Positions 30,965 through 42,541 of a DNA stretch of 64,000 nt are shown piece after piece; within the stretch, counting starts at the first letter, position 1, and each line of letters starts with the position of its first letter. The stretch comes from Valencia hispanica (Eukaryota > Chordata > Actinopteri > Cyprinodontiformes > Valenciidae). A model generated the notes under the pieces. The model worked only from the letters and a program-made list of their open reading frames with translations, did not search any database and had not been told where the DNA came from. The stretch covers positions 50,715,041 through 50,779,040 of the forward strand of contig OY747714.1 of assembly GCA_963556495.2 (NCBI GenBank), in the 5' to 3' direction. The position numbers and the translations under genes were made by a program.

Positions 30965-31515
30965 GTGACAAAGCCATCTTTTCACTGTTGTGTGCCTTCA
31001 TGTATGTGTTCATGGCGTTATAATACAGAGATTAGTTTTCACTCCTTCCCTGTAGATACGAGTTTACGAGGGCAGTGGCTAGCTAGGATCCGCAGGGACA
31101 GCTTCGGCCCCACGAAAAACACTCGCGTTTATAGTCGCCATTTTCAACCGTGTGACTCTCTGGTGAATCCCGCGGGACTTAGAAAGCTACAAAAAGGGGC
31201 TGTACCGGTGCTCTTTCACTGGAATGAATACAGACTACCAACACCGAGATCCAGTGTTTGACCGGGGCCAGAGAGGCCAGCACCGGACTGCTGATTCCTC
31301 ACGTGAGTCCGACATAGAAACGGAGGTTTGTGATCATGATTACTGCGTTACGCCGACATCAGCAGTGAGAGCAGACAAGATGGCTGAAGAGAATGAAGCG
31401 CTGCATCAGAAGATCAGGCAGCTTCTACAACAGCTGGAGGTGCTGCAGCTACGAAACCGTTTTCCTGTGCAACGCTTGGCAGGATCAGATGAAGACATTC
31501 GCTTTTCCACCAGGT
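30965..31515 (+). pseudogene. THAP/DDE_Tnp_4 transposase, exon 1 (THAP domain and coiled coil)
   Basis: The frame reads KPSFHCCVPSCMCSWRYNTE, SFHSFPVDTSLRGQWLARIR and YSRHFQPCDSL, a THAP domain with its C-x4-C start, the W, and the H-F end. A frame change near 31,224-31,260 leads into a second frame with ADKMAEENEALHQKIRQLLQ followed by QLEVLQLRN, a coiled coil, ending at the donor CCAG|GTAAAT (31,516). The frame break makes the protein discontinuous. No starting Met is obvious immediately before the THAP cysteines. Confidence 0.7.
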
Positions 31516-31606
31516 AAATTCACCTAAAAACTACCACCTACCTGTTGTCAACAACATCTTAGCCTATAAATGTTGAACTAAATGTAAGTTGTGCATTATC
31601 ATTTCA

Positions 31607-31738
31607 GATTCGCTTCATACAAACATTTTGAGGCATTCTGGAGATTGGTGGAACCTGCAGCAACCACTAAGATGGTGCAGATAACCAGCGATAAATCCCA
31701 TTCTGCCAGCTGCCCTAGATTTTCTCTACCTGCAACGG
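31607..31738 (+). pseudogene. THAP/DDE_Tnp_4 transposase, exon 2
   Basis: Flanked by acceptor tcatttcag and donor GTATGT, the exon encodes RFASYKHFEAFWRLVEPAAT and a linker. F.SY..F..FW.L.EP is the conserved lead-in of this transposase family, between the coiled coil and the HTH. Confidence 0.65.
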
Positions 31739-32025
31739 TATGTAGAACAAACCTGGATGTACATGATAATCAGCGTCTGAAAGGTTAAAATTAGGAATTT
31801 GACAATCAGATTGTCCTATATAGTAGTTATCATACAGAAGTCTCTAGTTTAAGATATAAAAATATACTTTTAAAGAAAATAGTAAGACATTTTTCTGAAT
31901 CATTATTCTTTATGGTGTGAATGAAGGCAACTGGAATGTTTTTATTTAAAGAAGTTCAATAATTACAGTTTTCTTTTGTGTAAGCTCAGAAAATTACAAG
32001 TATTTAAAAATGTCATATTACAATC

Positions 32026-32410
32026 AAAGGTGGGTATTAATCACTTACATTTACTCCCTTACATTTGCTTGATTAACAATTAAGAAAACAAGTACTTCTA
32101 AATGTAGTTTTAATGCACTTTGTTTTTTTATTTATCTCTACTTTTACTTCCCTACGTAGAGAAACACTTGGATTTGTTAATGTTATAAGGACTTAGAAAT
32201 ATAAAAAGGAGTTCTGTAATAATGTAGAAAAAAAGTAAATACTCATTTTAAAGAACCAGAATTGACATCTTTTTATTTATTTTGGCATCTCTACTGACAC
32301 AATTTCTATTAAAAAAAGTACAGCTGTTATGATTGAACTGTTGCTAGAGTTGTTTTCTCAAAATGTACTTGAACTTCTACTGGACTACTTTTAGTTCTTC
32401 TTTGCAAATA
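32026..32410. repeat. Degraded Tol2/hAT-type MITE
   Basis: The left end, aaaggtgggtattaatcact followed by tacatttactccc, and the right end, with gtacttgaacttctactgg, resemble hAT MITE ends (gggtagtaa.., agtacttttac). Both are eroded. Confidence 0.4.
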
Positions 32411-32559
32411 AATAGCAAATAAAGTAATGCCAACCTTTTGTGAATATCTGTTTCTATCTTAAGAGGAACAACAAGTGTCGGAATTTGAAAATGTAATTGA
32501 GGTTAAGGTTTATGGAATTATAACTGTATTTAGGATGAACTCTTCCTCAATTTTTACAG

Positions 32560-33240
32560 AAACTTCCACCCATTGATGAGCTGCTGCTCTTCCTGATGTA
32601 CCTGTCTGTTGGCCTGCCTCTCAGGGATCTGGCTCAAAGGTTTGGGATTCACCGCAACACAGCCAGCAGGATCATCACGATCATCAGAGCTCACCTTCCG
32701 CCAGAGTTTTCACATTTTTCAGACACACATGACTGGATGTCTCTTCTTCTTCAAAGTGCCGTGTTTTCCAGTTACAAATCACACACTACTTTCAAGGCAA
32801 TGATCGGTATGGCACCTCATGGTGCCATCACCTTTGTGTCTGCGCTGTACACAGGGTCCATGAGTGACAGTGAGATTTTTAAGCTCTCTGGGATAACACA
32901 GCTACTTTAAGGGTTTCTTGTTGACAGTCTGACTCCATGCAAGGTCTACCGGCCTGCCTTTTTTTCAAGAAACACTCAAATGAGTAGAAAGGATGTCATG
33001 AAGACTCAGTCCATTGCACGCCTAAGGGTACATGTAGAGAGGTGCATCAGGAGGGTAAAGGAGAATAAACTCTTTGATACAGAGATGCCACTGTCTGTCT
33101 GTGGAAGCATAAGTGAGCTTTTCGGTGTTGCTTGCCATCTGGTACACTACCAAAACGAACCACTAGTAAAGGAGTGGGCTACTCAGGACACACCTGTATT
33201 AAAATTGGTTACTTTTGTGTTTGTAAATGGTTGTAAAGTA
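32560..33240 (+). pseudogene. DDE_Tnp_4 transposase, exon 3
   Basis: The acceptor tttttacag is followed by LPPIDELLLFLMYLSVGLPL, an HTH (LAQRFGIHRNTASRIITIIR), then FKAMIGMAPHGAITFVSALY and GSMSDSEIFKLSGI (G.SD is a conserved turn). At 32,908 a TAA stop coincides with a short deletion: the text jumps to GFLVDSLTPC, losing the segment that normally contains the catalytic Asp of (V/A)DKGF. The same frame then resumes TQSIARLRVHVERCIRRVKE, the family's last catalytic block with Glu. The stop and the missing Asp predict an inactive enzyme. Confidence 0.82.
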
Positions 33241-33420
33241 GTTAATATTACTACTTTCTGGGTTCTTTACATTCAGTTTGATTTAATAATATTTCGATTT
33301 GAAAATAGGTTTCCATATTGTAATGAAATGTGCTTTTGATGTATTAGTTTTGTGTATCATAAGCTGTTTTAATGATTTAAAATTGTATGTAATTTTTGAT
33401 GGCGCCATTAAATGAGCTTT

Positions 33421-34050
33421 GATTGTTACCCTTGTCATTTATTTATATTTTATGGAGAAATTATCTTGTAATGATGCTACAAGAGGAGAGTAAGTAAATG
33501 TTGATTTCACAGCTTTTCCTTTATTCCACATACTTGGCTCAAATATGGTGACATTAACAACAGCCACAGAAAGAATTTGAAAAAAAGCAACGCTTCAGAC
33601 TTGACCTTTTAGCCATAAAGACTGACTTATATATTCAGTTTTTAATTAAATATAAATCACCTAAATACTCAAATACATTTTGGTTGCATTATAAAATGCA
33701 ACTAAGTCATTGAGGTATAAAAATAAAAGATGCTAGTTATATACAGAAATTGCTTTTCAAGAAAGAACATGGAAAATAAACAACTTCTTTCTGAATTATA
33801 AGAGATCAACTGAAACTCTAATCTTGTTTAAGTTAACTGCATTTTTTTTCTCATTCCAAAAATTTCATTTTAATATAAAAATGGTTGAATTATCACCAGG
33901 TATTTAACATCTTATGCTAGTATTTAAAACTTTTAACACATTGACGAAGCTGAAAGTCAAAATGTATAAAAACGATTAGACAATCATGTAAAAATAGAAG
34001 AAAAAAATAACCACCTTTTTCTCTAACTTAAGTGATTTTATAATTGGTGG
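33421..34050. other. No recognised gene
   Basis: AT-rich intronic sequence of gene B with no motif that supports a call. Confidence 0.4.
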
Positions 34051-34615
34051 CTGAACTTTCTGACAGGTGATCAACTCGAGATTTGTTTTATTATAAGTGT
34101 GTTTGGCTTTAATTTTTTGTTTTCTTTTGCTAATAATGACTTGAATAAAAATTTTTTGAGTGGCTGGACAACTTCTGGGAGACGGTGGGAGTGGGATTAC
34201 TGTCCGGTTCCCCTGAACATCAGATGTCCGTTATTACCACTTCTGGCATGGGCAGAGTACATCCAGCGTTAGTCCCAGAGGCCTGGTGTAGTCCAATTTT
34301 CGGTGTTAGTTGTGATCAAATTCTAATTTGTGCTTTCAGTCTATCTGAGAAAACTAAACGGAGAGTCATTAGGTGTCGATGAGTCTGATGACATTGGGAT
34401 ACTTGAAGAACACTTTCCAGAGCAATGTACATCTTTACTCGCTGCTGGAAATGTTTGTTCTCTGTCAGGTCCTTGTAGGTGTCTGAGAGGGTGGTGTAAT
34501 CGTGAGTTTTTGTTTTTGTTCTCTGGTAGTGTCAACAAGCTGTGCCTCAAGGTCGACTTTTGCGAGCCTTATCAAGTGTTTATTCAGATAACAAAAAATA
34601 TTTGAGGTTAACAGT
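34051..34615. other. Intronic sequence, partly repeated at 35,640
   Basis: About 60 bases with gctgaactttctgacaggtg, then gatcaactcgagatt, recur at 35,648-35,705 (gctgaaccttctgataggtg). The rest, including an open frame at 34,330-34,605, has no recognised homology. Confidence 0.45.
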
Positions 34616-34619
34616 CTCA

Positions 34620-35705
34620 GTCCAGCTCTGTTAAGATAACGCTAATTTGACTTGAACAAGTGTTAGACACTATTTGAATCAGATCAGACCCAAAGACAGG
34701 GAAAACTTTCTTAAGGAAAACTGGGTAGGATATCAAGACAGCAGGAGGAGGAACTTAATGGGTTAATGATTTATTCAAGCTTTCTTTGGTTTAATTCATG
34801 AAATTCTGACATTTTCTCTCATTGGTGTCGATTGGGGATGACATTGGTAGTGGGTTCGGTACTGGGGTACAGACTGACCGTCTTAATTGTTAGTCTTTTC
34901 AGAGAAAAGGTAAATACGGGTAAATACGTTTAAATGCTTCAACTGAATTGTCCACAAGAAAACGTTTTTTTTATCGTGGTCTCACTGTGGCTAGATAGTT
35001 TAGCAGAGGTGGTACTTTCAAAGAAAACACAGAAATGGTCAGATAACGCAATATCAATTACAGAAATGTTGGATATATTTAAACCTTTGCTGATTAAGTC
35101 CAGAGTGTGTCTCTGATTCTGTGTTTGTTGTTTGACATGCTGGGTCCGGCCGGAATTATGAATAGTGTCACCTAATATTTTTGCTAGTCTATCTTGGGGG
35201 TCGTTAGTATTGATGTTTGAGTCCCTCACAATGATTAATTGGTCATTGTCGATACATATTACGGAAAGAAGGTTGCTGAAATCATTAAAGAAGTTAGAGT
35301 GAATTTTTGGAGGTTTATATTAACTTAGACATACAGCTTTGTTAGGCTCATTTATCTGGGTAGCTAGGTATTCAAAAGAGTCAAATGTGCCCAGGGATAC
35401 CTTTTTGTTAAAGTTAATAAAGTTATGAAAAATTTTGGCTACAGCTCCACCTCGTCTGTTTCCTGCTCTTGCTTAAAAAATTGTAATTTGGAGGAGTAGA
35501 TTCTATCAATGCAGATGATTGTTTACATCTAGCCAGGTTTCTGATTTAAAAAGTGTGTACATTATGTTCAGTGATGAAGTCATTGATTAGAAACGACTTC
35601 CCTGACTGAGACCTAATGTTTAATAATGCTAACTAAAGGAGTTTGATGATGGGTAGCTGAACCTTCTGATAGGTGATCAATTTGAGATTTGGTTTATTAT
35701 AAGAA
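34620..35705 (-). mobile_element. LINE endonuclease and RT-linker fragment (L2-like)
   Basis: Minus-strand frames give SFLINDFITEHNVHTF (35,640 downward), the STPPNYNF block with a GGAVAK segment, then NINTNDPQDRLAKILGDTIH and HTLDLISKGLNISNISVIDI followed by ALSDHFCVFF, the C-terminal endonuclease motif (SDHF). The linker (34,660-34,870) is the counterpart of 1357-1560. The element stops before the RT. Several frame breaks mark it as dead. Confidence 0.8.
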
Positions 35706-35754
35706 TATTATAAGAATCAATTATTTTTCATTTAAATGAGAAAAACACAAGTCT

Positions 35755-36300
35755 GGTGTGCCACACTGAAATATTTAGGGGACGGAACGGCAAAACTGTT
35801 TCAGCCATGCAGCAAATAGGCTTGTTTCCATTATTGGAACTTCAGGGTAATTTGAACGAACCTTCCCGGTATGCACATGCCCCCTATTCATCCGACAGAG
35901 CCGTTTTAGGAACCAACGGAGGAACCAACGGAGTACCTCTATTCGGAGTATGTACTCGGAATGGCCCGATCAAGTCGCTCAGCGGGAACTGTGGCTAAGT
36001 CTCACTGATTGGTTGTAATTCTAAGGGAAATGAGCAGACGTCACCAAAAAATCAGTTTAGTAAAAAATAAGAGTTGCTGCAACACAGCAACGAGCCCTGC
36101 TTTTTCCATGTCAATCTCTGGTTATTTCTGCTGCTCTTTGCGCCTTTTTGCGCTGGTCAGTGATGCTACTCACTGCTGAAACTGTGTGATATGTGGATTC
36201 CTTGAAACAACAGATTACCCCGTCAGAAAAACATCTGGTTAAATTATCCTGAAGTTCCGATAGTGGATAGGCGCCAATAGTTGTGAAAGAAGTGTCTTTG
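35755..36300. repeat. Fold-back (inverted-repeat) element
   Basis: ggaacttcagggtaatttgaac (from 35,838) reads inverted as attatcctgaagttcc (36,243-36,258), giving arms about 400 bases apart. No transposase is present. The flank from 36,300 is shared with cassette C. Confidence 0.5.
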
Positions 36301-36302
36301 GA

Positions 36303-36530
36303 GGCAAACATCCCATTGCTCAAACTAACGCAAAAACTATGAAAACACTGTGGAACGTAAGACTTTCGTAATAAATTGACATTGAAAAAACAAAGACTGG
36401 AGTATAGACTTTAAGTGTCTTTGAGAGAATGCTGCTTTTTATTTTCTATTACTTTGAATAGAAAAATTATACTTATTTTCTCAGAACATAATTTCAGATT
36501 TTTGTGTAATTTTTGTCCTGTATGACTTAC
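36303..36530 (+). repeat. Segment shared with 55,303-55,525
   Basis: The two stretches align over about 225 bases (gcaaacatcccattg.tcaaac, caaagactggagtata, ctttttattttctattactt). They share intron positions in the B and C loci, so they may be parts of one transposon family or of the duplicated locus. Confidence 0.7.
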
Positions 36531-36699
36531 ACCCATCTTAAATTCATTGCATTGGCTCCCCGTATGTTTTAGGACAGATTTTAAGGTTGTTAATGGTTTT
36601 TAAGTGTCTAAATGGTCTTGGGCCTTCTTATCTCTCAGGATTGCTTTTACCATATTAACCTTTGCGGTCTCCGCTCTACTCTGGCAGCCGTCTCCTTGT

Positions 36700-37390
<691 letters not shown>

Positions 37391-37602
37391 CAAACCCTCA
37401 TTTCATCTTTGGCTTCTAACTGATTGAGATGCTACCTTTATGTCCTTTTAGGTTTTAAATTATGGGTAAGCTTACATCTGAATAAAATATGTTTTCTCAT
37501 TAAGCCTGTGTTAGAGGTGTCTCTTACAAATATAAAAAAGTGGTCAGTGTGTCAAATGTGCAGCTGTAAAACAGTATTTATCTGTCCCTCTCTTTATCAT
37601 AG

Positions 37603-38856
37603 GAACATGAGGACCGTCAACAGACTGATGGAGCCCTTACTGCACCAGCTAAAGGGATAATGGCTGGTCAGACTGGAAAAAAGCCATACAGCTGTGACCA
37701 GTGTGGAACAACTTTTAAAAGTAAACGAAATTTAAAGCAACATCAACGGATCCACACTGGAGAAAGACCATACAGCTGTGACCAGTGTGGATCATCTTTT
37801 AAAACTAAATGTGAATTAAAGGTACATCAACGGATCCACACTGGAGAAAGACCATACAGCTGTGAACAGTGTGGAGCAGCTTTTAGAACTAAATCTCATT
37901 TAAATACACACCAACGGATCCACACTGGAGAGAGACCATTCAGCTGTGACCAGTGTGGAGCAACTTTTAGAATTAAGTGTTGTTTAATGAGACATCAACT
38001 GATCCACACCAACGGAAGACCATACGTCTGTGACCAGTGTGGGGCAACTTTTAAATCTAAAGGTGATTTAAAGAAACATCAACGGATCCACACAGGAGAG
38101 AGACCATATGGCTGTGACCAGTGTGGAGCAACTTTTCAAACCAAAGCTCGTTTAATGAGACATCAACAGAGCCACACTGGTGAAAGACCTTACAGCTGTG
38201 ACCAGTGTGGAGCAGCTTTTCATACTAAATATAACTTAAGGACACATACAATGATCCACTCTGGAGAAAAACCATACAGCTGTGACCAGTGTGGATCATG
38301 TTTTAGAACTAAAGGTGATTTAAGAAAACATCAAATGATCCACACTGGAGAGAGACCATACAGCTGTGACCAGTGTGGATCAGGTTTTAGAACTAAAGGT
38401 GATTTAAAGATGCATCAAAGGATTCACACTGGGGAAAGACCATACAGCTGTGACCAGTGTGGAGCAGCTTTTCATACTAAATCTAACTTAAGGGCACATA
38501 CAATGATCCACTCTGGAGAGAGACCATACAGCTGTGACCAGTGTGGAGCAAATTTTAGAACAAATGCTGAATTACAGATTCATCAGAGGATCCACACAGG
38601 AGAGAGACCATACAGCTGCGACCAGTGTGGAGCAAGATTTCAAACTAAATCTTATTTAAAGAAACATCAATGGAGCCACAATGGAGAGAGACCATACAGG
38701 TGTGATGTATGTGGGAAATCATTTGGTAGTAACAATACTCTGAAAACTCACAGACGATCACACACTGGAGAAAAGCCGTACTGGTGTGAACTGTGTGGTA
38801 AACGCTTCCGTGCGAAGTCGTGTGTAAAGTCACATCAGAAAACTCACTGCAAATGA
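37603..38856 (+). CDS. Zinc-finger gene B, exon 3 (14 C2H2 fingers)
   Basis: C2H2 fingers bind DNA in tandem in the nucleus. The acceptor ctctctttatcatag ends at 37,602. The exon opens with EHEDRQQTDGALTAPAKGIM in frame with exon 2 and runs to TGA at 38,854, giving about 594 residues with exon 2. There are 14 fingers from residue 27 of the exon (consensus YSCDQCGxxFxTKxxLxxHQ), joined by TGERP linkers, with SGE(K/R)P, NGERP and TNGRP variants. All Cys and His ligands are present. Recognition positions -1, 2, 3, 6 vary mainly at 2, 3 and 6; position -1 is Thr or Ser in 12 of 14 and position 1 is Lys in most. The last two fingers are more diverged. Alternative start: Met at 37,660. Confidence 0.92.
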   Translation, partial: EHEDRQQTDGALTAPAKGIMAGQTGKKPYSCDQCGTTFKSKRNLKQHQRIHTGERPYSCDQCGSSFKTKCELKVHQRIHTGERPYSCEQCGAAFRTKSHLNTHQRIHTGERPFSCDQCGATFRIKCCLMRHQLIHTNGRPYVCDQCGATFKSKGDLKKHQRIHTGERPYGCDQCGATFQTKARLMRHQQSHTGERPYSCDQCGAAFHTKYNLRTHTMIHSGEKPYSCDQCGSCFRTKGDLRKHQMIHTGERPYSCDQCGSGFRTKGDLKMHQRIHTGERPYSCDQCGAAFHTKSNLRAHTMIHSGERPYSCDQCGANFRTNAELQIHQRIHTGERPYSCDQCGARFQTKSYLKKHQWSHNGERPYRCDVCGKSFGSNNTLKTHRRSHTGEKPYWCELCGKRFRAKSCVKSHQKTHCK

Positions 38857-39168
38857 GAAAGAACTGTTGTTTGGAATATATAATCACCTTACAAATTAGC
38901 TGAATGGAAAACGGACTAAGGTTATTAAATTTGAGGGATTGCGGTATACTGTATTTTATTCAATATATAAAATATTTTTGCTTTTATCTGTGTTTTCATC
39001 TTGTTTCTGTATGTGTGTAAGGTTGACGCTGAGCCCTGTTCAAGACACATTTCTGTAACCTCCTAGTGGCAGAAAGTTTGGATTCGATTCTATCAATATG
39101 CAAAGAACAAAAGCTGTATAACCTGTTTTAAACACGACACATTTAACTTCTTTGAAAGTCTATATGTT
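38857..39168 (+). other. 3' flank of gene B
   Basis: AT-rich, probably 3' UTR. No canonical AATAAA is seen in the first 150 bases, so the transcript end is uncertain. Confidence 0.4.
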
Positions 39169-39680
39169 GGGGGACACGGTGGCGCAGCTGGTAGAGCGGC
39201 TCACCTCACAGCTAGAAGGTCCTGGGTTCAATTACCGCCGGGGGTGCTGAGGTTGTGTTTGTTCCTCCTGCATCATCGGCACCCACACCCTGGGTGGGGT
39301 TGGCAAAAGGGCCTTTCTGTGTGGAGTTTGCATGTTCTCCCCGTGTTCCCTTGAGCAGCTAATGTGAGCTACTCCCACAAAAACATGCACTAGTCCTGGG
39401 GCTATATACTGCCTCCTCCTGGCCGGCCGGGGCGCCTGAGAGATTGGAGAGGATCTGGCTGGAATAACATGATCCTTCCACGCCCCACGTCCAGCCGGGG
39501 AAACCCCGCCCCATCAGGTGAAAAGAAGGGCCTGCTCACTGCCCAAGCATGAAGGAGGCTTGGGTTTCAGTGCGGGGCCCTCCCGGGGCTGGCAGAGGAG
39601 TGGAACCCCAGGACTGGAACTAGGTAGGAGCACTGGGGGATAAATTATGGGAAAAAACCGTGAGATAAAAAAAAAATCTA
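39169..39680 (+). mobile_element. tRNA-derived SINE
   Basis: The head gggacacggtggcgcagctg followed by gtagagcggctcacc carries an A-box-like segment, and ggtcctgggttcaattacc carries the B box of an RNA polymerase III promoter. The body contains the fish-SINE block gtttgcatgttctccccgtg and the element ends in an A-rich tail (taaaaaaaaaatctaaaaaa). Confidence 0.8.
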
Positions 39681-40990
39681 AAAAAAGAAAGTGTTACTCT
39701 GTTTTTTCAAAAATACTGTGAGCTCTATACACGTTCTAATGCTGAGAAGAGGTTTTAGTAAGATGTGGAAGAGGTGAACTAATCACTAATGAGATTGTGC
39801 TCATGTTATCTTACAGCACTAGTCGGTATATTCGAGGCTGCATGTTGAGTGAAAATGGAAGTGACTTAAGGCAGTGAGCCGCTGATCCTAGTGTGACGGT
39901 GAATAACAGAACTTTGCAACTTAAATTTTGAGTCCAGTGTTGGGCTACAGCCACCATGAATGGAACTAGACTACAGGGACAGATATCTTGGCGGTAAGAA
40001 TTAATCCCACAATCCCTTCATTAAACAGCTTCGAAAGCTGTCGGCAGCAATTGGAAAATTGAGCTCAACTAAGGGATGTGCTGTGCTGTTAACACTCAGA
40101 CTCATGCGTTGTGTAAGCAAAATTGCAAACTGGATGCTCTCAGCCGCAAGCTAGCTGTGATTTAGGGATTCGTCCGCGGTGTGGAAAAACACTCGAAGTT
40201 CTCAGCCGGTTTGGTGGAAACTGACCCCCGATTCGGCTGTTTGCAATCGCCATTGAGTCCACTGAAAGACTTTAAGGCTGACTCAACAAGCTCAAGCCTG
40301 AACCAAAACAATAGCTGTTACCTAAATCTGCCTCCCCATGTTTGCCTTGGAAGGCCAAAGACCTTAGAACTCCCCTTGATGTTTATGTAGAAAGACGCTC
40401 TTCCCCACCTCACATGGGCCTGTGAGCTTGCTGGATTCAGCTCTCCTCGAGTTTGTATATTAGATCTTAGGTGACGGACACTGTGATTGAACTGAGAGGG
40501 TGTTCACGGACTCACTTAATACTACCGCGTACACGCACGCTTAGCCACAACCACGGACATGCAAGCGCCCTTTGAGTTCAACGTCCTCGCAGTAACCTGA
40601 ACCTCCCTCCCACTCCTGGACAACAGGCTGGATGGGCGCGCTGATTAGCTGCGACCTGGCTCTGCTGTGCACCTCTCTCTCCTCCTATGTGTATTCAGAT
40701 GTTGTGACCCAAGTATGCGCTAATATGGAGAGAGGTCATTTTTTATTTATTTTTTTGTACCTAGGCCCGGTGCCCTGTAGGGGGAAGGGCTGAGATGCCC
40801 TTTTTTCCACCCCTTCCTGTCACCATTTCTTATATGCATATGGAGCGCCGCTGCGAGCTGCCTTCTACCGCAGTCTACCAGATCCTGTTATGTACATGTG
40901 TGTGATGTTTATATGTCCTTGGACAGGTACTGGAAACTGAATTTCCCCTTGTGGGATTAATAAAGTATTCATCATCGTCTTTCAATGGAG
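39681..40990 (+). mobile_element. Probable non-LTR element 3' region
   Basis: The last 70 bases (aatttccccttgtgggattaataaagtattc) are a typical LINE 3' end. The upstream part has no convincing RT frame; a 69-codon frame at 40,181 is unremarkable. The 5' border is unknown and some of this stretch could be host sequence. Confidence 0.5.
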
Positions 40991-41390
40991 ATCTAAGAAA
41001 ATAAGGTTGTGTCTGGGCAGAGAAAAATTGGTTTAGGATAAACAATTTAAGGATTGTTTATTACAATGTATTTTTGCGTCATTTGTTAGATTTAATTCTT
41101 CAATTGTTTGGGTACAAACAGACCATCCGGCATGTGGTATAATCAATGTTTAAAGGTTACTGACCAATAGTCATTTTAAACATGCAACATGAGTTACTCC
41201 GTTCCACGGAGTGTTTCCGTCTAATCTCTGGTCTGCTTAGCTACACAGAATGATCCCTTAGCCTGCGCTACATGCTTAAAGGTAGCTCCGTGTGCTGGTG
41301 CTGATAAACAATCAGGAGTTCTATTTATGGTATTAAAAATACAGATCAGCTTCAAAATAGTTTAAACAGGAAACTCATGTTTTGTCTTCA
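40991..41390. other. No recognised gene
   Basis: Anonymous AT-rich spacer. Its last bases, tgtcttca (41,383-41,390), recur at 46,328-46,335 and may be a target duplication of the LINE that follows. Confidence 0.45.
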
Positions 41391-42275
41391 ATTCAATTCA
41401 GTTTATTTATATAGCGCCAATTCACAACAGATGTCATCTCAAGGCACTTAACAAGAAGTTATTTCAATACATTTATACAAACATTCCAATCAGTTAAAAA
41501 GTTTCCTATTTAAGGAATCCCAGCAGATTGCGTCAGTCATTGGCGTGAGGTTGGGCAGATTTCCAACCACAGCAATCCTTCAGCAATCCCTCATACTGAG
41601 CAAGCATGTAGCGACAATGGAGAGGAAAAACTCCCCTTTAACAGGAAGAAACCTCCAACAGAACCAGGCTCAGTAGGAGGGGCCATCTGCCACGACCGTC
41701 TGGGGGTTTGAGAAGACAGAGCAGAACACAGAAGGAACAGAAGATCTGGTATAAGAGTAATTTCTATGTTACAGAAAGTAAAAAGTTGATAACAGGACAC
41801 AGTGGATGTTCAGTTACTGGGAGGATCATCCCAGTCGATGCCCCCCGTCCAACAGGGCATTGCAGCCAAGCAGGATACCAGACCAGGTATATCTTCTATG
41901 GGGAGAAAAACACTGAGAGAAAACAAAGTTAACAGTCGAAATAACAGAATGTACTGTAATACAACTGGAGAGTCGTAGGAGAAAAGGAAGTAGCAGAGTG
42001 AAGAAAATTAGTAAGTCTGTCCTCCAGCAGTCTAAGCCTATAGCAGCATAACTACAGAGGTAGCTCAGGATGACCTAAGCCACTCTAACTATAAGCTTTA
42101 TCAAAAAGGAAAGTTTTAAGCCTGGCCTTAAAAGTAAACAGTGTGTCTGCCTCACGGACTAAAGCTGGGAGCTGGTTCCACAGGAGAGGAGCCTGATAAC
42201 TAAAAGATCTGCCTCCCATTCTACTTTTAGAAATCCTAGGAACTACAAGTAAACCTGCAGTCTTACCTCAGAGAC
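41391..42275 (-). mobile_element. L2/Maui-like LINE, 3' (sense) part of a twin-primed insertion
   Basis: On the minus strand this part reads the RT C-terminus (AGLLVVPRISKSRMGGRSFS, QAPLLWNQLPALVREADTLF followed by TFKARLKTFLFDKAYS and a stop), then the 3' UTR and a tail of tgaattgaattgaa repeats at 41,391. It lacks everything upstream of AGLLVV. The missing upstream part lies immediately adjacent in the opposite orientation (42,285-46,325). Confidence 0.8.
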
Positions 42276-42541
42276 ATCATATGGTGACGGGGTAAGCCGT
42301 ATTGCGTCATTTCCTGTTGTCACTGCTGTGCTCCGTGGAGCTGTTTTGGTGTTCAAACGCTCTTGAATTGATCTTATTTTCTCTGTGCTGAGGCTTTTCT
42401 AAGTTATTTTAATACACAATCACACTAAAACACACATTTTGTGGTGGTGTACTTTACGTTTTGGGAACTCCTCGTGTTTCACACAGTTTTTCTTTGGGTG
42501 GAAGGTCTCGCTAGCTCAGTTAGCTTAGCTTCATTGCGGCT

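Larger units (their letters stand above)
30850..33420 (+). mobile_element. IS4EU-like (THAP + DDE_Tnp_4) DNA transposon
   Basis: The element lies in intron 2 of gene B and carries a three-exon gene with a THAP domain and a PIF/Harbinger-superfamily DDE_Tnp_4 transposase. Terminal repeats were not identified, so the borders are approximate. A Tol2-like degraded segment (32,026-32,410) sits in its last intron. Confidence 0.7.

Noticed and set aside
39180..39250. tRNA gene
   Set aside because: A- and B-box-like motifs are present but the cloverleaf is not intact and the sequence continues into a SINE body with an A-rich tail.
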